A DNA stretch of 64,000 nt, from positions 1 through 64,000 of the forward strand of contig NZ_JAIFZS010000055.1 of NCBI RefSeq assembly GCF_019710635.1. The letters are read 5' to 3'. Position numbers and translations under genes: made by a program. This document shows positions 24,160-32,961 of this stretch, in pieces (position 1 is the stretch's first letter; every line of letters starts with the position of its first letter). The DNA comes from Mycolicibacterium xanthum (GTDB lineage: Bacteria; Actinomycetota; Actinomycetes; Mycobacteriales; Mycobacteriaceae). The notes under the pieces are model-generated. The model searched no databases and was not told the DNA's origin. It saw nothing but the letters and a program-made list of their open reading frames with translations.

Positions 24160-24266
24160 CCCTGGTTCTCGCCTGGGCGGCCATCGCGGCGGCTGACCCG
24201 CACCGGCACCCACACCCGCCGCGAATCACCTGGCGCACCGGGCCACGCCGACCCTACTCTGTGCCG

Positions 24267-24758
24267 GTGGCGCGAGCAGCAACCCCGGCGATCGCAGCCC
24301 TGGTGGCGGCCGGTGCCCCACATACCGTGGTGCAATACGTCCACGACCCGCGCGCGGAGTCGTTCGGCGAGGAGGCCGTCACCGCGCTGGCCTCCAGTGA
24401 AGGCGTGGAGCCCGAACAGATCTTCAAGACCCTGGTCATGGCGCTGCCGACGGGACTGGCCGTCGCGGTGCTGCCGGTGCCGGCGAAGCTGTCGCTGACG
24501 GCGGCCGCCGCGGCGCTCGGCGCGCCGAAGGCCACCATGGCCGATCCGGCGGCCGCGCAGCGTTCCAGCGGCTACGTCGTCGGCGGCATCTCCCCACTGG
24601 GGCAGCGCCGGCCGCTGCCCACGGTGGTGGACGCCTCGGCGCTGCAGTTCGACCGGGTGCTGTGCAGCGCGGGCAAACGCGGGCTGGAGATCTCGCTGGA
24701 CCCGCGGGACCTGGTCCGGTTGACCGGCGCCGTCACCGCCGATATCCGCGCCGGATAG
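24267..24758 (+). CDS. ybaK: YbaK-type Cys-tRNA(Pro) deacylase
   Basis: The 163-residue protein is a YbaK/aminoacyl-tRNA deacylase domain (EPEQIFKTLVMAL, AVAVLPVPAKLSLTAAA, GYVVGGISPLGQRRPLPTVVD, GKRGLEISLDPRDLVRLTGA). It removes cysteine misacylated onto tRNA-Pro. TACTCT at 24255-24260 lies six bases before the GTG at 24267, suggesting a leaderless start; a GTG at 24261 is the alternative. The gene is intact here, whereas I recall the M. tuberculosis counterpart as split into two short frames (Rv3224A/B). Confidence 0.87.
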   Translation: MARAATPAIAALVAAGAPHTVVQYVHDPRAESFGEEAVTALASSEGVEPEQIFKTLVMALPTGLAVAVLPVPAKLSLTAAAAALGAPKATMADPAAAQRSSGYVVGGISPLGQRRPLPTVVDASALQFDRVLCSAGKRGLEISLDPRDLVRLTGAVTADIRAG

Positions 24759-24777
24759 CGGGGCCTAGGCTGGCGGC

Positions 24778-25623
24778 ATGACGCTTGCGGGAAAGACCAT
24801 GTTCATCTCCGGGGCCAGCCGCGGAATCGGGCTGGCGATCGCCAAACGCGTCGCCGCGGACGGCGCCAACATCGCGCTGGTGGCCAAGACCGCCGAACCG
24901 CACCCGAAGCTGCCCGGCACCATCTACACCGCGGCCAAGGAGATCGAGGAGGTCGGCGGCCAGGCGTTGCCGATCGTCGGCGACGTGCGCGACGGTGATT
25001 CGGTGGCCGCGGCCGTCGCGGCGACCGTCGAGCAGTTCGGCGGCATCGACATCTGCGTCAACAACGCCTCGGCGATCAACCTGGGCTCGATCGAGGAGGT
25101 TCCGCTCAAGCGGTTCGACCTGATGAACGGCATCCAGGTGCGCGGCACCTATGCGGTCTCGCAGGCCTGCCTCCCGCACATGAAGGGCCGGGACAACCCG
25201 CACATCCTGACGCTGTCGCCGCCGATCATGCTGGAGCCGAAATGGTTGCGGCCCACGCCGTACATGATGGCGAAGTTCGGGATGACGTTGTGCGCGTTGG
25301 GCATCGCTGAGGAACTCCGTGATGCGCGCATCGCCTCCAACACGCTGTGGCCGCGGACCATGGTGGCCACCGCCGCGGTGCAGAACCTGCTCGGCGGCGA
25401 CGAGTCGATGGCCCGTTCCCGCAAGCCGGAGGTGTACTCCGACGCCGCGTACGCGGTGTTGACCAAGCCGTCCAGCTACACCGGAAACACGCTGCTGTGC
25501 GAGGACGTGCTGCTGGAATCCGGTGTCACCGACCTGTCGGTGTACGACTGCGTGCCGGGATCCGAACTCGGCGTGGACCTCTGGGTCGAGGGCGCCAACC
25601 CGCCGGGCTACACCGGTCCCTGA
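24778..25623 (+). CDS. Short-chain dehydrogenase (Rv3224 homologue)
   Basis: The 281-residue SDR enzyme has the cofactor motif SGASRGIG, the NNAS motif, and a family variant active site with SPP and YMMAKFGM in place of the usual catalytic Ser and YxxxK. It resembles human HSDL2-type reductases, which use NADP(H). The substrate is unknown. TAGGCT at 24766-24771 sits six bases before the ATG, so the mRNA is probably leaderless. It follows ybaK by 19 bases. Confidence 0.88.
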   Translation: MTLAGKTMFISGASRGIGLAIAKRVAADGANIALVAKTAEPHPKLPGTIYTAAKEIEEVGGQALPIVGDVRDGDSVAAAVAATVEQFGGIDICVNNASAINLGSIEEVPLKRFDLMNGIQVRGTYAVSQACLPHMKGRDNPHILTLSPPIMLEPKWLRPTPYMMAKFGMTLCALGIAEELRDARIASNTLWPRTMVATAAVQNLLGGDESMARSRKPEVYSDAAYAVLTKPSSYTGNTLLCEDVLLESGVTDLSVYDCVPGSELGVDLWVEGANPPGYTGP

Positions 25624-25663
25624 CCGCGAAAGTGCCTGCTGCGTAGCTGCCGGCGCGCCGGCG

Positions 25664-26398
25664 CTACCGGGGAAGCACTCTCGCGAGAGCCGGCCGGCCG
25701 AAGCGGGCGTGCACGCCCGGCGAGAACAGCGCCCGCAGCCGCGGGCCGGCCACCGCGATGCCCGCGGCAGCTACCAGATCGTCGGCACACTCCTCGACCT
25801 CGGCACCCCACAGCGGCCAGGTGGCGTGTTCGTTGGGCAGCCACCAGGTGCGGCCGGCCTTGCGGGTGTGCGCTCCCCAGCGCGCGGTCAGCCACACCTC
25901 CAGCGGCGTCGGTTCGACCGGTTCACCCACCCGCACCGTGACGTGGCTGCGCAGCCCGCGCCGCGGCCAGCGCCGGGCGCTGACGTAGGAGATCCGGTCA
26001 CCGGTGCGGGTGACGCTCATCTTGGCCCACGTGTAGGGCACGCCGAGGCCGACGCGGGTCACCGGCACCACGGCCAGCCGCTGGCTCTCCAGCGAGCGGA
26101 ACAGCACGCCGTGGCGCCCGGCGTCGTCGACCGAATAGAGCCGGACGTTGGTCTCGGCGAAGGCGCCGAAGTAGGGCAGCGGCAGCGCGGTGCCGATCCG
26201 GGTGTGCCGCATGACGAACGGCACCAGCGCCACGTAGGTCAGCCCGTCGAACACGTCGGGCCGGGTGCCCGCCGGAAACAGGTGAGCGACCGCCGACGGC
26301 TCGACGGGCCAGTGCAGGAAGGTCAGCTCGGCCCAGAACTGGTCGAACAGCACCGGCCGCGGCAACGGCGGCGCGACCACCGGATACCCACCATGCAC
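25664..26398 (-). CDS. DUF2071 (YqjF-like) protein
   Basis: The 244-residue protein matches the DUF2071 pattern: LFDQFWAELTFLHWPVEP near the start, VALVPFVMRHTRIG, and AFAETNVRLYSVDDAGRHGVLFRSLE. The fold is known from structural genomics but the function is not. The GTG start is preceded by CACGAT six bases upstream. It is convergent with the SDR gene and divergent from a methyltransferase gene. Confidence 0.8.
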   Translation of the reverse strand: MHGGYPVVAPPLPRPVLFDQFWAELTFLHWPVEPSAVAHLFPAGTRPDVFDGLTYVALVPFVMRHTRIGTALPLPYFGAFAETNVRLYSVDDAGRHGVLFRSLESQRLAVVPVTRVGLGVPYTWAKMSVTRTGDRISYVSARRWPRRGLRSHVTVRVGEPVEPTPLEVWLTARWGAHTRKAGRTWWLPNEHATWPLWGAEVEECADDLVAAAGIAVAGPRLRALFSPGVHARFGRPALARVLPR

Positions 26399-26423
26399 CC
26401 GGTCATCGTGGCACGCTGTTGCC

Positions 26424-27200
26424 GTGTCATCGCCGACAATGTGGTCCGGCGGCCGCTACCAGGCCGTCGGCGAACGCATCGCGCACATCGCCGGGCAGGT
26501 CGTCGACGCCGTCGGGCGGCGCCGGCCGCTGCCCGGCGCCGAGGTCGTCGACCTGGCATGCGGCACCGGCGCCGCCGCGCTGGCCGCGGCCGCCCGCGGC
26601 GCCCGGGTGACGGGGGTGGACATCACCCCCGCGCTGCTGGCCATCGCCGGGCAGCACGACACCGGCAACACGGTGACCTGGCAGACCGGCGACGCCGCCG
26701 ACACCGGGCTGCCCGCCGCATCGTTCGATGCGGCGGTGTCGAACATGGGCATCATCTTCGTCGAGCCGGACCGCCAGGTCGCCGAGATCAACCGGCTGCT
26801 CAAACCCGCCAGCGTGCTGGCCTTCTCGGCGTGGATGCGCGACGTGGACAACCCGCTGCACGACCCGGTGGTCTCGGTGCTCGGGCCCCCGCCCGCAACG
26901 GGTTTCACCCCCGACCAGTGGGGCGACACCGACGTCGTCACCGATCGCCTGGCCCCCTTCTACGACGACATCGAGCTGCACCACGGGGTGCACCACTGGG
27001 AGTTCGCCTCGATGGCGGCGGCGCTGCATTTCCTGTGCGAGGAATCCCCGGTGCACGTGGAGACGTTCCGGCGCGTCGACGTGGCGACCCGGCAGCGGCT
27101 GGCGTCGGCGTTCGAGGTGGCGCTGCGCCCGTACGTCGTCGCCGGCGGCGCGGTGGCGTTCGCCACGCCCTATGTGGTCGTCAGCGCTCAGCGGGCCTGA
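26424..27200 (+). CDS. SAM-dependent methyltransferase
   Basis: The 258-residue class I methyltransferase has motif I VVDLACGTGAAALA and the acidic residue in GVDITPALL at about residues 64-72. The middle region (DAAVSNMGIIFVEPDRQVAEINRLLKPAS) is typical of the UbiE/Methyltransf_11 group acting on small molecules. The substrate is unknown. Its 3' end overlaps the convergent methyltransferase gene by 13 bases. Confidence 0.82.
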   Translation: MSSPTMWSGGRYQAVGERIAHIAGQVVDAVGRRRPLPGAEVVDLACGTGAAALAAAARGARVTGVDITPALLAIAGQHDTGNTVTWQTGDAADTGLPAASFDAAVSNMGIIFVEPDRQVAEINRLLKPASVLAFSAWMRDVDNPLHDPVVSVLGPPPATGFTPDQWGDTDVVTDRLAPFYDDIELHHGVHHWEFASMAAALHFLCEESPVHVETFRRVDVATRQRLASAFEVALRPYVVAGGAVAFATPYVVVSAQRA

Positions 27201-28714
27201 TAGAGGATGCCCCGGCCGATCGCCTCGCGCACCACCGGCATCGCGGCGGCGGCCAGCGCAGCGGCGTCGACGCCGTGCGACGCCGCGAGCAGATCGATGA
27301 GCATGCCCAGCGGCACCTGGCCGCGGCAGCCGGCCAGCAGCGCCCGCGACACCTCGTCGACGCCGATCACCGCACCGGGCCCGCCGGGTCGGCGCACCGC
27401 CGACCCGACGACCTGCCAGCCGTCCGGGCCGGGCAGCGACGTCTCCTCGAGGAACACCGGCGCGGTCGACAACCGCGCGGCCAGCAGCTGCTCGTCGGTG
27501 GTGTCGTGCAGGTACTCGCGGCGGGCGAAGAACGCGGCCACCTCGGGCCCGGTGGGCGCCTCGTCGGCGCCGGTGATCTCCTCGAGCACGCACTCGGGGT
27601 CGCCGCGCTCCCCGACCCGCGGCGCCCGCACCGCGATCACCCCCATGCCGATCCCGGTGATGCGCTGATCGCCGAACCAGTCCAGCCACTGCCCGCCGCG
27701 CGCGGCGGCGTCCTGCGCGGATTCCCCGGCGTCGGAGGTCCACAGCGTGACGTAGCTGACCGGGTCGGCCAGCTCGCGCTGCACCACCCAGGCGTGTAGC
27801 CCGGTGCCGGCCAGCCAGCCGCCGACCCGCTCGCGCCACGCCCCGTCCTTGTCGCCGCGCACGATCCAGTTGGCCATGATCTGCGCGGTACCACCCGGCT
27901 CGAGATGATCGGGCAGCTGACCGATCAGGCTCTCGCACAACGCATCCCCGGCCATGCCGGAGTCGCGGTAGAGGTAGTCGCGGGCACCGGCGCCCACCAC
28001 GAACGGCGGGTTGGACACGATCAGCCCGAAGCGCTCGCCGGCCACCGGTTCGAACAGGCTGCCGGCCCGCAGGTCCCAGGCCATCCCGTTGAGCCGGGCG
28101 GTGGCCGCGGCCAGCACCAGCGCGCGCTCGTTGGTGTCGGTGGCCACCACCTGCTCGCAGTGCGCGGACAGGTGCAGCGCCTGGATCCCGCAGCCGGTGC
28201 CGAGGTCCAGCGCACGTTCGACCGGGTCGCGCATCACGGCGCGGGCCAGCGACACCGAGGCGCCGCCGATGCCCAGCACGTGATCGCGCTGCACCGGCCC
28301 GGGCCGCAGCGCCGCGTCGAGGTCGGACACCACGAAGAAGTCGCGCTCACCGTCGCTGTGCGGGCGAATGTCCAGCGCGGCCCGCACCGTCGTCGGGGAG
28401 GCCTGCTCCAGCACGCCGTTGGCCAGCAGTGCCCCCACCCCGGCGCCGGGCAGCGCCGCCTCGACCGCGTGGCGGGGCTCGTCGGCGCCGAGCAGGAACA
28501 GCCGGGCCAGCACCGCCAACGGCCGCCGGTCGGTGTCGGCCCGCTCGGTGGCCCGCCACGCCGGCCACCACACCCCGCGGGCGAACGCGGCGTCGGCGCC
28601 GGCGCCGGCGCCGAACAGCGCGGCCACCCCGTCGGTGGTGTAGCCGGCGGCGCGCAGCCCGGCGCCCAGCGCGTCCAGGACCGCGGTGTCGTGCAGCGGC
28701 CCGGCCGCCGTCAC
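27188..28714 (-). CDS. HemK-like methyltransferase with DUF7059/DUF7782-type flanks
   Basis: This 508-residue protein has a central class I methyltransferase with motif I RALDLGTGCGIQALHLSAH (about residue 165) and the NPPF motif in LIVSNPPFVVGAG. NPPF marks enzymes that methylate amide or exocyclic amino nitrogens, such as PrmC/HemK and RsmC. An N-terminal helical region and a C-terminal domain of about 150 residues flank it, as in actinobacterial DUF7059/DUF7782 proteins. The GTG start overlaps the SRAP stop (GTGA). Confidence 0.83.
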   Translation of the reverse strand: MTAAGPLHDTAVLDALGAGLRAAGYTTDGVAALFGAGAGADAAFARGVWWPAWRATERADTDRRPLAVLARLFLLGADEPRHAVEAALPGAGVGALLANGVLEQASPTTVRAALDIRPHSDGERDFFVVSDLDAALRPGPVQRDHVLGIGGASVSLARAVMRDPVERALDLGTGCGIQALHLSAHCEQVVATDTNERALVLAAATARLNGMAWDLRAGSLFEPVAGERFGLIVSNPPFVVGAGARDYLYRDSGMAGDALCESLIGQLPDHLEPGGTAQIMANWIVRGDKDGAWRERVGGWLAGTGLHAWVVQRELADPVSYVTLWTSDAGESAQDAAARGGQWLDWFGDQRITGIGMGVIAVRAPRVGERGDPECVLEEITGADEAPTGPEVAAFFARREYLHDTTDEQLLAARLSTAPVFLEETSLPGPDGWQVVGSAVRRPGGPGAVIGVDEVSRALLAGCRGQVPLGMLIDLLAASHGVDAAALAAAAMPVVREAIGRGILYQAR

Positions 28715-29487
28715 AGCAGCGTGCCTTGCACGGGTTCGGGCTCGACGGGCTCGATCAGCTCGGGTCCGTTGTTGCGCACGCTGTTGACCAGCCGCGACAC
28801 CTCACGGATGTCGATGCGGTCCAGGTCGCCGTGGCCGCGCAGCAGACCCTGGTCGATCGGGGCGTCGGGGTCCAGCCAGTGGTCCCAGTCCGGCTCGCTG
28901 ATGGTCAGCGGCATCCGGTCGTGGATGTCGGCCAGCGGACCGACCGAATCGGTGGTGATGATCGTGCAGCTCAGCAGCGGCCGGCTGTCCTCATCCGCGC
29001 CCTTGGGCCGCCAGGTCGACCACAGGCCCGCCATGAACAGCGGCGCACCGTCGTCGGCGTACATGTAGTACGGGGTCTTGGCGCCCTTCTGCCCCTTCCA
29101 CTCGTACCAGCCGTCCATCGGCACCAGGCAGCGCTTGGTCTTGGCCGACCCGCGGAACGCCGGCGACGTGGCGACCGTCTCGGAGCGGGCGTTGATCAGC
29201 AGCGGCCCCTTGGTGTCCGGGCCGCCGTCCGCGGCGGTCTTGGCCCACGGCGGCACCAGGCCCCAGCGCATCAGCCGGACCCGGCGGGTGGATTCGTCGT
29301 CGGGTTCGGTGTGCCGCTTGACCACGGTCGCGACGGCGGTGGTGGGCGCGACGTTGTAGTTGGCAGTGAACGCAGCGCCGTCCTTGCCGGCCGCGCCGTC
29401 CTTGCCCGCGCCGGTGGTCTCGTCGATCGCCTTGATCTTCTCCGCCAGCAGCGCCGGGTCGGTGGTCGCCGCGAATCGCCCGCACAT
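28711..29487 (-). CDS. SRAP domain protein (HMCES/YedK type, Rv3226c homologue)
   Basis: The 258-residue protein starts MCGRF; loss of Met1 exposes the catalytic Cys2 that crosslinks to abasic sites in single-stranded DNA. Other conserved elements are NVAPTT, NARSET, CLVPMDGWYEWKG and IHDRMPL. The start at 29487 was chosen over an upstream ATG because Cys2 must be N-terminal. An insert GAGKDGAAGKDGAA, encoded by an 18-base duplication at 29372-29407, lies between helix 1 and NYNVAP. Confidence 0.9.
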   Translation of the reverse strand: MCGRFAATTDPALLAEKIKAIDETTGAGKDGAAGKDGAAFTANYNVAPTTAVATVVKRHTEPDDESTRRVRLMRWGLVPPWAKTAADGGPDTKGPLLINARSETVATSPAFRGSAKTKRCLVPMDGWYEWKGQKGAKTPYYMYADDGAPLFMAGLWSTWRPKGADEDSRPLLSCTIITTDSVGPLADIHDRMPLTISEPDWDHWLDPDAPIDQGLLRGHGDLDRIDIREVSRLVNSVRNNGPELIEPVEPEPVQGTLL

Positions 29488-29507
29488 GGTTCTCATGCTT
29501 CCAGACG

Positions 29508-29564
29508 CCGCGATTTCGGCGTGAATGTCGCCGCTGAGGGTGCGTTCGCACACCGAAATCGCGG
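29508..29564. repeat. Interrupted palindrome between SRAP gene and aroA
   Basis: Sixteen-base arms at 29508-29523 (CCGCGATTTCGGCGTG) and 29549-29564 (CACACCGAAATCGCGG) pair at 15 of 16 positions plus one G-U, with a 25-base spacer. It lies in the divergent promoter region, upstream of both starts, so it is not a terminator for either gene. Confidence 0.7.
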
Positions 29565-29584
29565 ACAGGCAACAATGGGGAACC

Positions 29585-30886
29585 GTGAGCATCTGGCCGG
29601 CCCCGTCGACGGCGACCCCCGTGCACGCCACCGTCACCGTGCCCGGCTCCAAGTCGCAGACCAACCGGGCGCTGATCCTGGCCGCGCTGTCCGACGGGCC
29701 GTCGACCGTCAGCGGGGCGCTGCGCAGCCGCGACACCGACCTGATGATCGGCGCGCTGCGGACGCTGGGGCTGCGCGTCGACGCATCCGACACCGACCCC
29801 ACCGAGCTGACCGTCTCCGGGGCGATCGACCCGGCCCCGGGTAGCCGCATCGACTGCGGCCTGGCGGGAACGGTGCTGCGGTTCGTGCCGCCGGTCGCCG
29901 CGCTGGGCACCACGGCGGTGACGTTCGACGGCGACGAGCAGGCCCGCGCCCGCCCCATCGCGCCGCTGCTGGCCGGGCTGCGCGGCCTCGGGGTCGGCGT
30001 GCAGGGCGACGGGCTGCCGTTCACCGTGGCCGGCCGTGGCGAGGTGCCCGGCGGCACCGTGGAGATCGACGCGTCCGGGTCCTCGCAGTTCGTCTCCGGG
30101 CTGCTGCTGTCGGGTGCCGGGTTCACCGACGGGCTGACCATCGTGCACACCGGCGAGTCGGTCCCGTCGGCGCCGCACATCGCGATGACCGTGTCGATGC
30201 TGCGCGAGGCCGGCGTCGACGTCGACGACGCGCAGCCCAACCGGTGGCGGGTGGCGCCCGGGCCGATCGCGGCGCGGCACTGGCGCATCGAACCGGACCT
30301 GTCCAACGCGGTACCGTTCCTGGCGGCCGCGGTGGTCAGCGGCGGAGCGGTCCGGATCACCGGCTGGCCGCCGGTCAGCATCCAGCCGGCCGGCGACATC
30401 CTGTCGATCCTGCAGAGCCTGGGCGCGGCGGTGCGTCGGGGCGACGCGTATCTGGAGGTGCAGGGCTCGGCGAGCTATGGCGGTATCGACGTCGACCTGC
30501 ACGACGTCGGGGAACTCGCCCCCTCGGTGGCCGCGCTCGCGGCGCTGGCGGTACCGGGGTCGGTGTCGCAACTGCGGGGCATCGCGCACCTGCGCGGCCA
30601 CGAGACCGACCGGTTGGCCGCGCTGAGCACCGAGATCACTCGCCTCGGCGGGCAGTGCGAGGAGACCGCCGACGGGCTGACGATCACCGCGCGGCCGCTG
30701 CACGCCGGCGTCTGGCATTCCTACGCCGACCACCGGATGGCCACCGCGGGCGCGATCATCGGGCTGCGGGTCCCCGGCACCGAGGTGGCGGACATCGGCA
30801 CGACGGGCAAGACGCTGCCCGACTTCCCCGGGATGTGGGCGGACATGCTGTCCGGCCAGACCGCGGACCTGAAGGTCGGCGATTGA
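29585..30886 (+). CDS. aroA: EPSP synthase (3-phosphoshikimate 1-carboxyvinyltransferase)
   Basis: The 433-residue enzyme has the class I signatures GSKSQTNRALILAAL, CGLAGTVLRF (in place of the usual GNAGT), SSQFVSGLLL and RGHETDRLAAL near residue 340. It joins shikimate-3-phosphate and phosphoenolpyruvate in aromatic amino-acid synthesis. The GTG at 29585 follows GGGG four bases upstream and an AACAAT hexamer. Its stop overlaps rsgA (TTGA). It is biosynthetic and not part of the catabolic island. Confidence 0.95.
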   Translation: MSIWPAPSTATPVHATVTVPGSKSQTNRALILAALSDGPSTVSGALRSRDTDLMIGALRTLGLRVDASDTDPTELTVSGAIDPAPGSRIDCGLAGTVLRFVPPVAALGTTAVTFDGDEQARARPIAPLLAGLRGLGVGVQGDGLPFTVAGRGEVPGGTVEIDASGSSQFVSGLLLSGAGFTDGLTIVHTGESVPSAPHIAMTVSMLREAGVDVDDAQPNRWRVAPGPIAARHWRIEPDLSNAVPFLAAAVVSGGAVRITGWPPVSIQPAGDILSILQSLGAAVRRGDAYLEVQGSASYGGIDVDLHDVGELAPSVAALAALAVPGSVSQLRGIAHLRGHETDRLAALSTEITRLGGQCEETADGLTITARPLHAGVWHSYADHRMATAGAIIGLRVPGTEVADIGTTGKTLPDFPGMWADMLSGQTADLKVGD

Positions 30887-31863
30887 GCCGTCGCGAGTAC
30901 GACGAGTCCGATGTCCGGGTGCGACCCGGCCGGGGCTCGCGGCCGCGGACCAAGACCCGCCCCGACCACGCCGACGCGCAGGCCGCCATGGTGGTCACCG
31001 TCGACCGGGGCCGCTGGGGTTGTGTGCTCGGCGGCGACCCGCACCGCCGGGTCACCGCGATGCGGGCCAGGGAGCTGGGCCGCACCCCGATCGTGGTCGG
31101 CGACGACGTCGACGTTGTCGGCGATCTGTCCGGCCGGACCGACACGCTGGCGCGCATCGTGCGCCGCGGCGAGCGGCGCACGGTGTTGCGGCGTACCGCC
31201 GACGACACCGACCCGACCGAGCGCGTCGTCGTCGCCAACGCCGACCAGCTGCTGATCGTCGTCGCGCTGGCCGACCCGCCGCCGCGCACCGGCCTGGTCG
31301 AGCGGGCGCTGATCGCGGCCTACGCCGGTGGCCTGGATCCGATCCTGTGCCTGACCAAGACCGACCTGGCCCCCGCCGAACCGTTCGCCGCGCAGTTCGC
31401 CGACCTCGACCTGACGATCACCACCGCGGGCCGCGACGATCCGCTGTCCGCGGTGACGGCGCTGCTGACCGACAAGGTCACCGCGCTGCTCGGGCATTCC
31501 GGTGTGGGCAAGTCCACATTGGTGAACCGCCTTGTGCCGCAAGCGGACCGGGCCACCGGCGAGGTCACCGACATCGGCAAGGGCAGGCACACGTCCACCC
31601 AGTCGGTGGCGCTGCCGCTGCAGACCGGCGGCTGGGTGATCGATACCCCGGGCATCCGGTCGTTCGGGCTGGCCCACATCGAACCCGACGACGTGGTGCT
31701 GGCCTTCTCCGACCTCGCCGAGGCGATCGACGACTGCCCGCGCGGCTGCGGGCACATGGGTCCGCCGGCCGATCCGGAGTGCGCGCTCGACCAGCTGACG
31801 GGCGCGGCGGCCGGTCGGGTCGCGGCGGCGCGCAGACTTCTGGCCGCACTTCGGGAAGGCTGA
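30883..31863 (+). CDS. rsgA: Ribosome small subunit GTPase RsgA
   Basis: The 326-residue circularly permuted GTPase shows motifs in the order G4 (TKTD), G1 (GHSGVGKST) and G3 (DTPG), followed by a zinc-knuckle-like DCPRGCGHMGPPADPEC. An OB-fold precedes the GTPase. It matures the 30S subunit. The TTG start overlaps the aroA stop (TTGA), giving MSRREYDESDVRVRPGRGSR, which matches the conserved family N-terminus. Confidence 0.93.
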   Translation: MSRREYDESDVRVRPGRGSRPRTKTRPDHADAQAAMVVTVDRGRWGCVLGGDPHRRVTAMRARELGRTPIVVGDDVDVVGDLSGRTDTLARIVRRGERRTVLRRTADDTDPTERVVVANADQLLIVVALADPPPRTGLVERALIAAYAGGLDPILCLTKTDLAPAEPFAAQFADLDLTITTAGRDDPLSAVTALLTDKVTALLGHSGVGKSTLVNRLVPQADRATGEVTDIGKGRHTSTQSVALPLQTGGWVIDTPGIRSFGLAHIEPDDVVLAFSDLAEAIDDCPRGCGHMGPPADPECALDQLTGAAAGRVAAARRLLAALREG

Positions 31864-31946
31864 ACCCCGGGGCCGACGTTGTGGTCGGGGGGCGGGTTTG
31901 CGGCGGGCGTGCACCGGGCACGCTGCCGGCGAAGGAGGAGTGGCAG

Positions 31947-32819
31947 TTGAGCCAACAGTTGAGCAAGGTACCCACGATCGCGTTGAACGACGGCACGAGC
32001 ATCCCCCAGCTGGGTTACGGCGTCTTCCAGATTCCGCCCGACGGCACCGCCGCCGCGGTCAAGACCGCACTGGAGGTCGGCTACCGCCACATCGACACCG
32101 CGGAGATGTACCAGAACGAGAAGGGCGTCGGCGAGGGAGTGCGCGCCTCCGGGCTGGACCGCTCGCAGGTGTACATCACCAGCAAGCTGAACAACGGTTT
32201 CCACAAACCCGACGATGCCCGCCGCGCGTTCGACGCGACGATCTCGGCGCTGGGCTTCGACGGTGACGACGCCTATGTGGACCTGTTCTTGATCCACTGG
32301 CCGCTACCGACCCTCTACGACGGCGATTACGTGTCGACGTGGAAGACGCTGGAGGAATTCGCCAAGGACGGCCGCACCCGCAGCATCGGGGTGTCCAACT
32401 TCCAGGTGGCCCACCTGGACCGGCTCGCCGCGGAGACCGGCACGGTGCCGGCGGTCAACCAGATCGAGGTGCACCCCTATTTCGGCAACAACGAGGTGCG
32501 GGCCTACGGCGCCGAGCACGGCATCGCGACCGAGGCGTGGTCGCCGATCGCCCAGGGCCGGGTGCTCGGCGACCCCGTCATCACCGGCGTCGCCGAGAAG
32601 ATCGGCAAGTCCCCGGCGCAGGTGGTGCTGCGCTGGCACATCCAGCGCGGCGACATCGTGTTCCCGAAATCGGTGACGCTGCAACGCATCAAGGACAACC
32701 TGGCGCTGTTCGACTTCGAGCTGGGCGCGGCGGATTTCGATGCGATCTCGGACCTGGACAAGGGCGAGGCGGGCCGTATCGGCCCCGACCCGGACGTCTT
32801 CGACTACGTCCCGGCGTAA
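31947..32819 (+). CDS. Aldo/keto reductase
   Basis: The 290-residue AKR has the catalytic tetrad in GYRHIDTAEMYQNE (Asp, Tyr), ITSKLNN (Lys) and LIHWPLP (His), and the phosphate-binding FPKSVTLQRIKDN near the C-terminus, indicating NADPH use. It resembles mycobacterial AKR5-family enzymes such as Rv2971 that reduce dicarbonyls. GAAGGAGGAG at 31931-31940 supports the TTG at 31947. It ends at a strong hairpin shared with convergent desA3. Confidence 0.9.
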   Translation: MSQQLSKVPTIALNDGTSIPQLGYGVFQIPPDGTAAAVKTALEVGYRHIDTAEMYQNEKGVGEGVRASGLDRSQVYITSKLNNGFHKPDDARRAFDATISALGFDGDDAYVDLFLIHWPLPTLYDGDYVSTWKTLEEFAKDGRTRSIGVSNFQVAHLDRLAAETGTVPAVNQIEVHPYFGNNEVRAYGAEHGIATEAWSPIAQGRVLGDPVITGVAEKIGKSPAQVVLRWHIQRGDIVFPKSVTLQRIKDNLALFDFELGAADFDAISDLDKGEAGRIGPDPDVFDYVPA

Positions 32820-32827
32820 GTGCCGGG

Positions 32828-32910
32828 TTGCCGTTGGGACTGCGCTGAGTTGCCGTTGGGACTGCGCTGAGGGCGGGATCTTCTCGAAGATTCCCGCCCT
32901 CAACGCAGTC
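32828..32910. terminator. Family 2 hairpin between aldo/keto reductase gene and desA3
   Basis: A 21-base direct repeat (32828-32848 and 32850-32870, containing CCGTTGGGACTGCGCTGA) leads into a long hairpin. Its arms at 32860-32878 and 32892-32910 match at 18 of 19 positions with one G-U, and a further inner ATCTT/AAGAT stem closes it. It is well placed to end both convergent transcripts and belongs to a repeated family. Confidence 0.85.
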
Positions 32911-32961
32911 TGAACACAGGGGCCGCGCAGCCTCAAAGCAGAGGCACGCAGCCTCAGCGCG

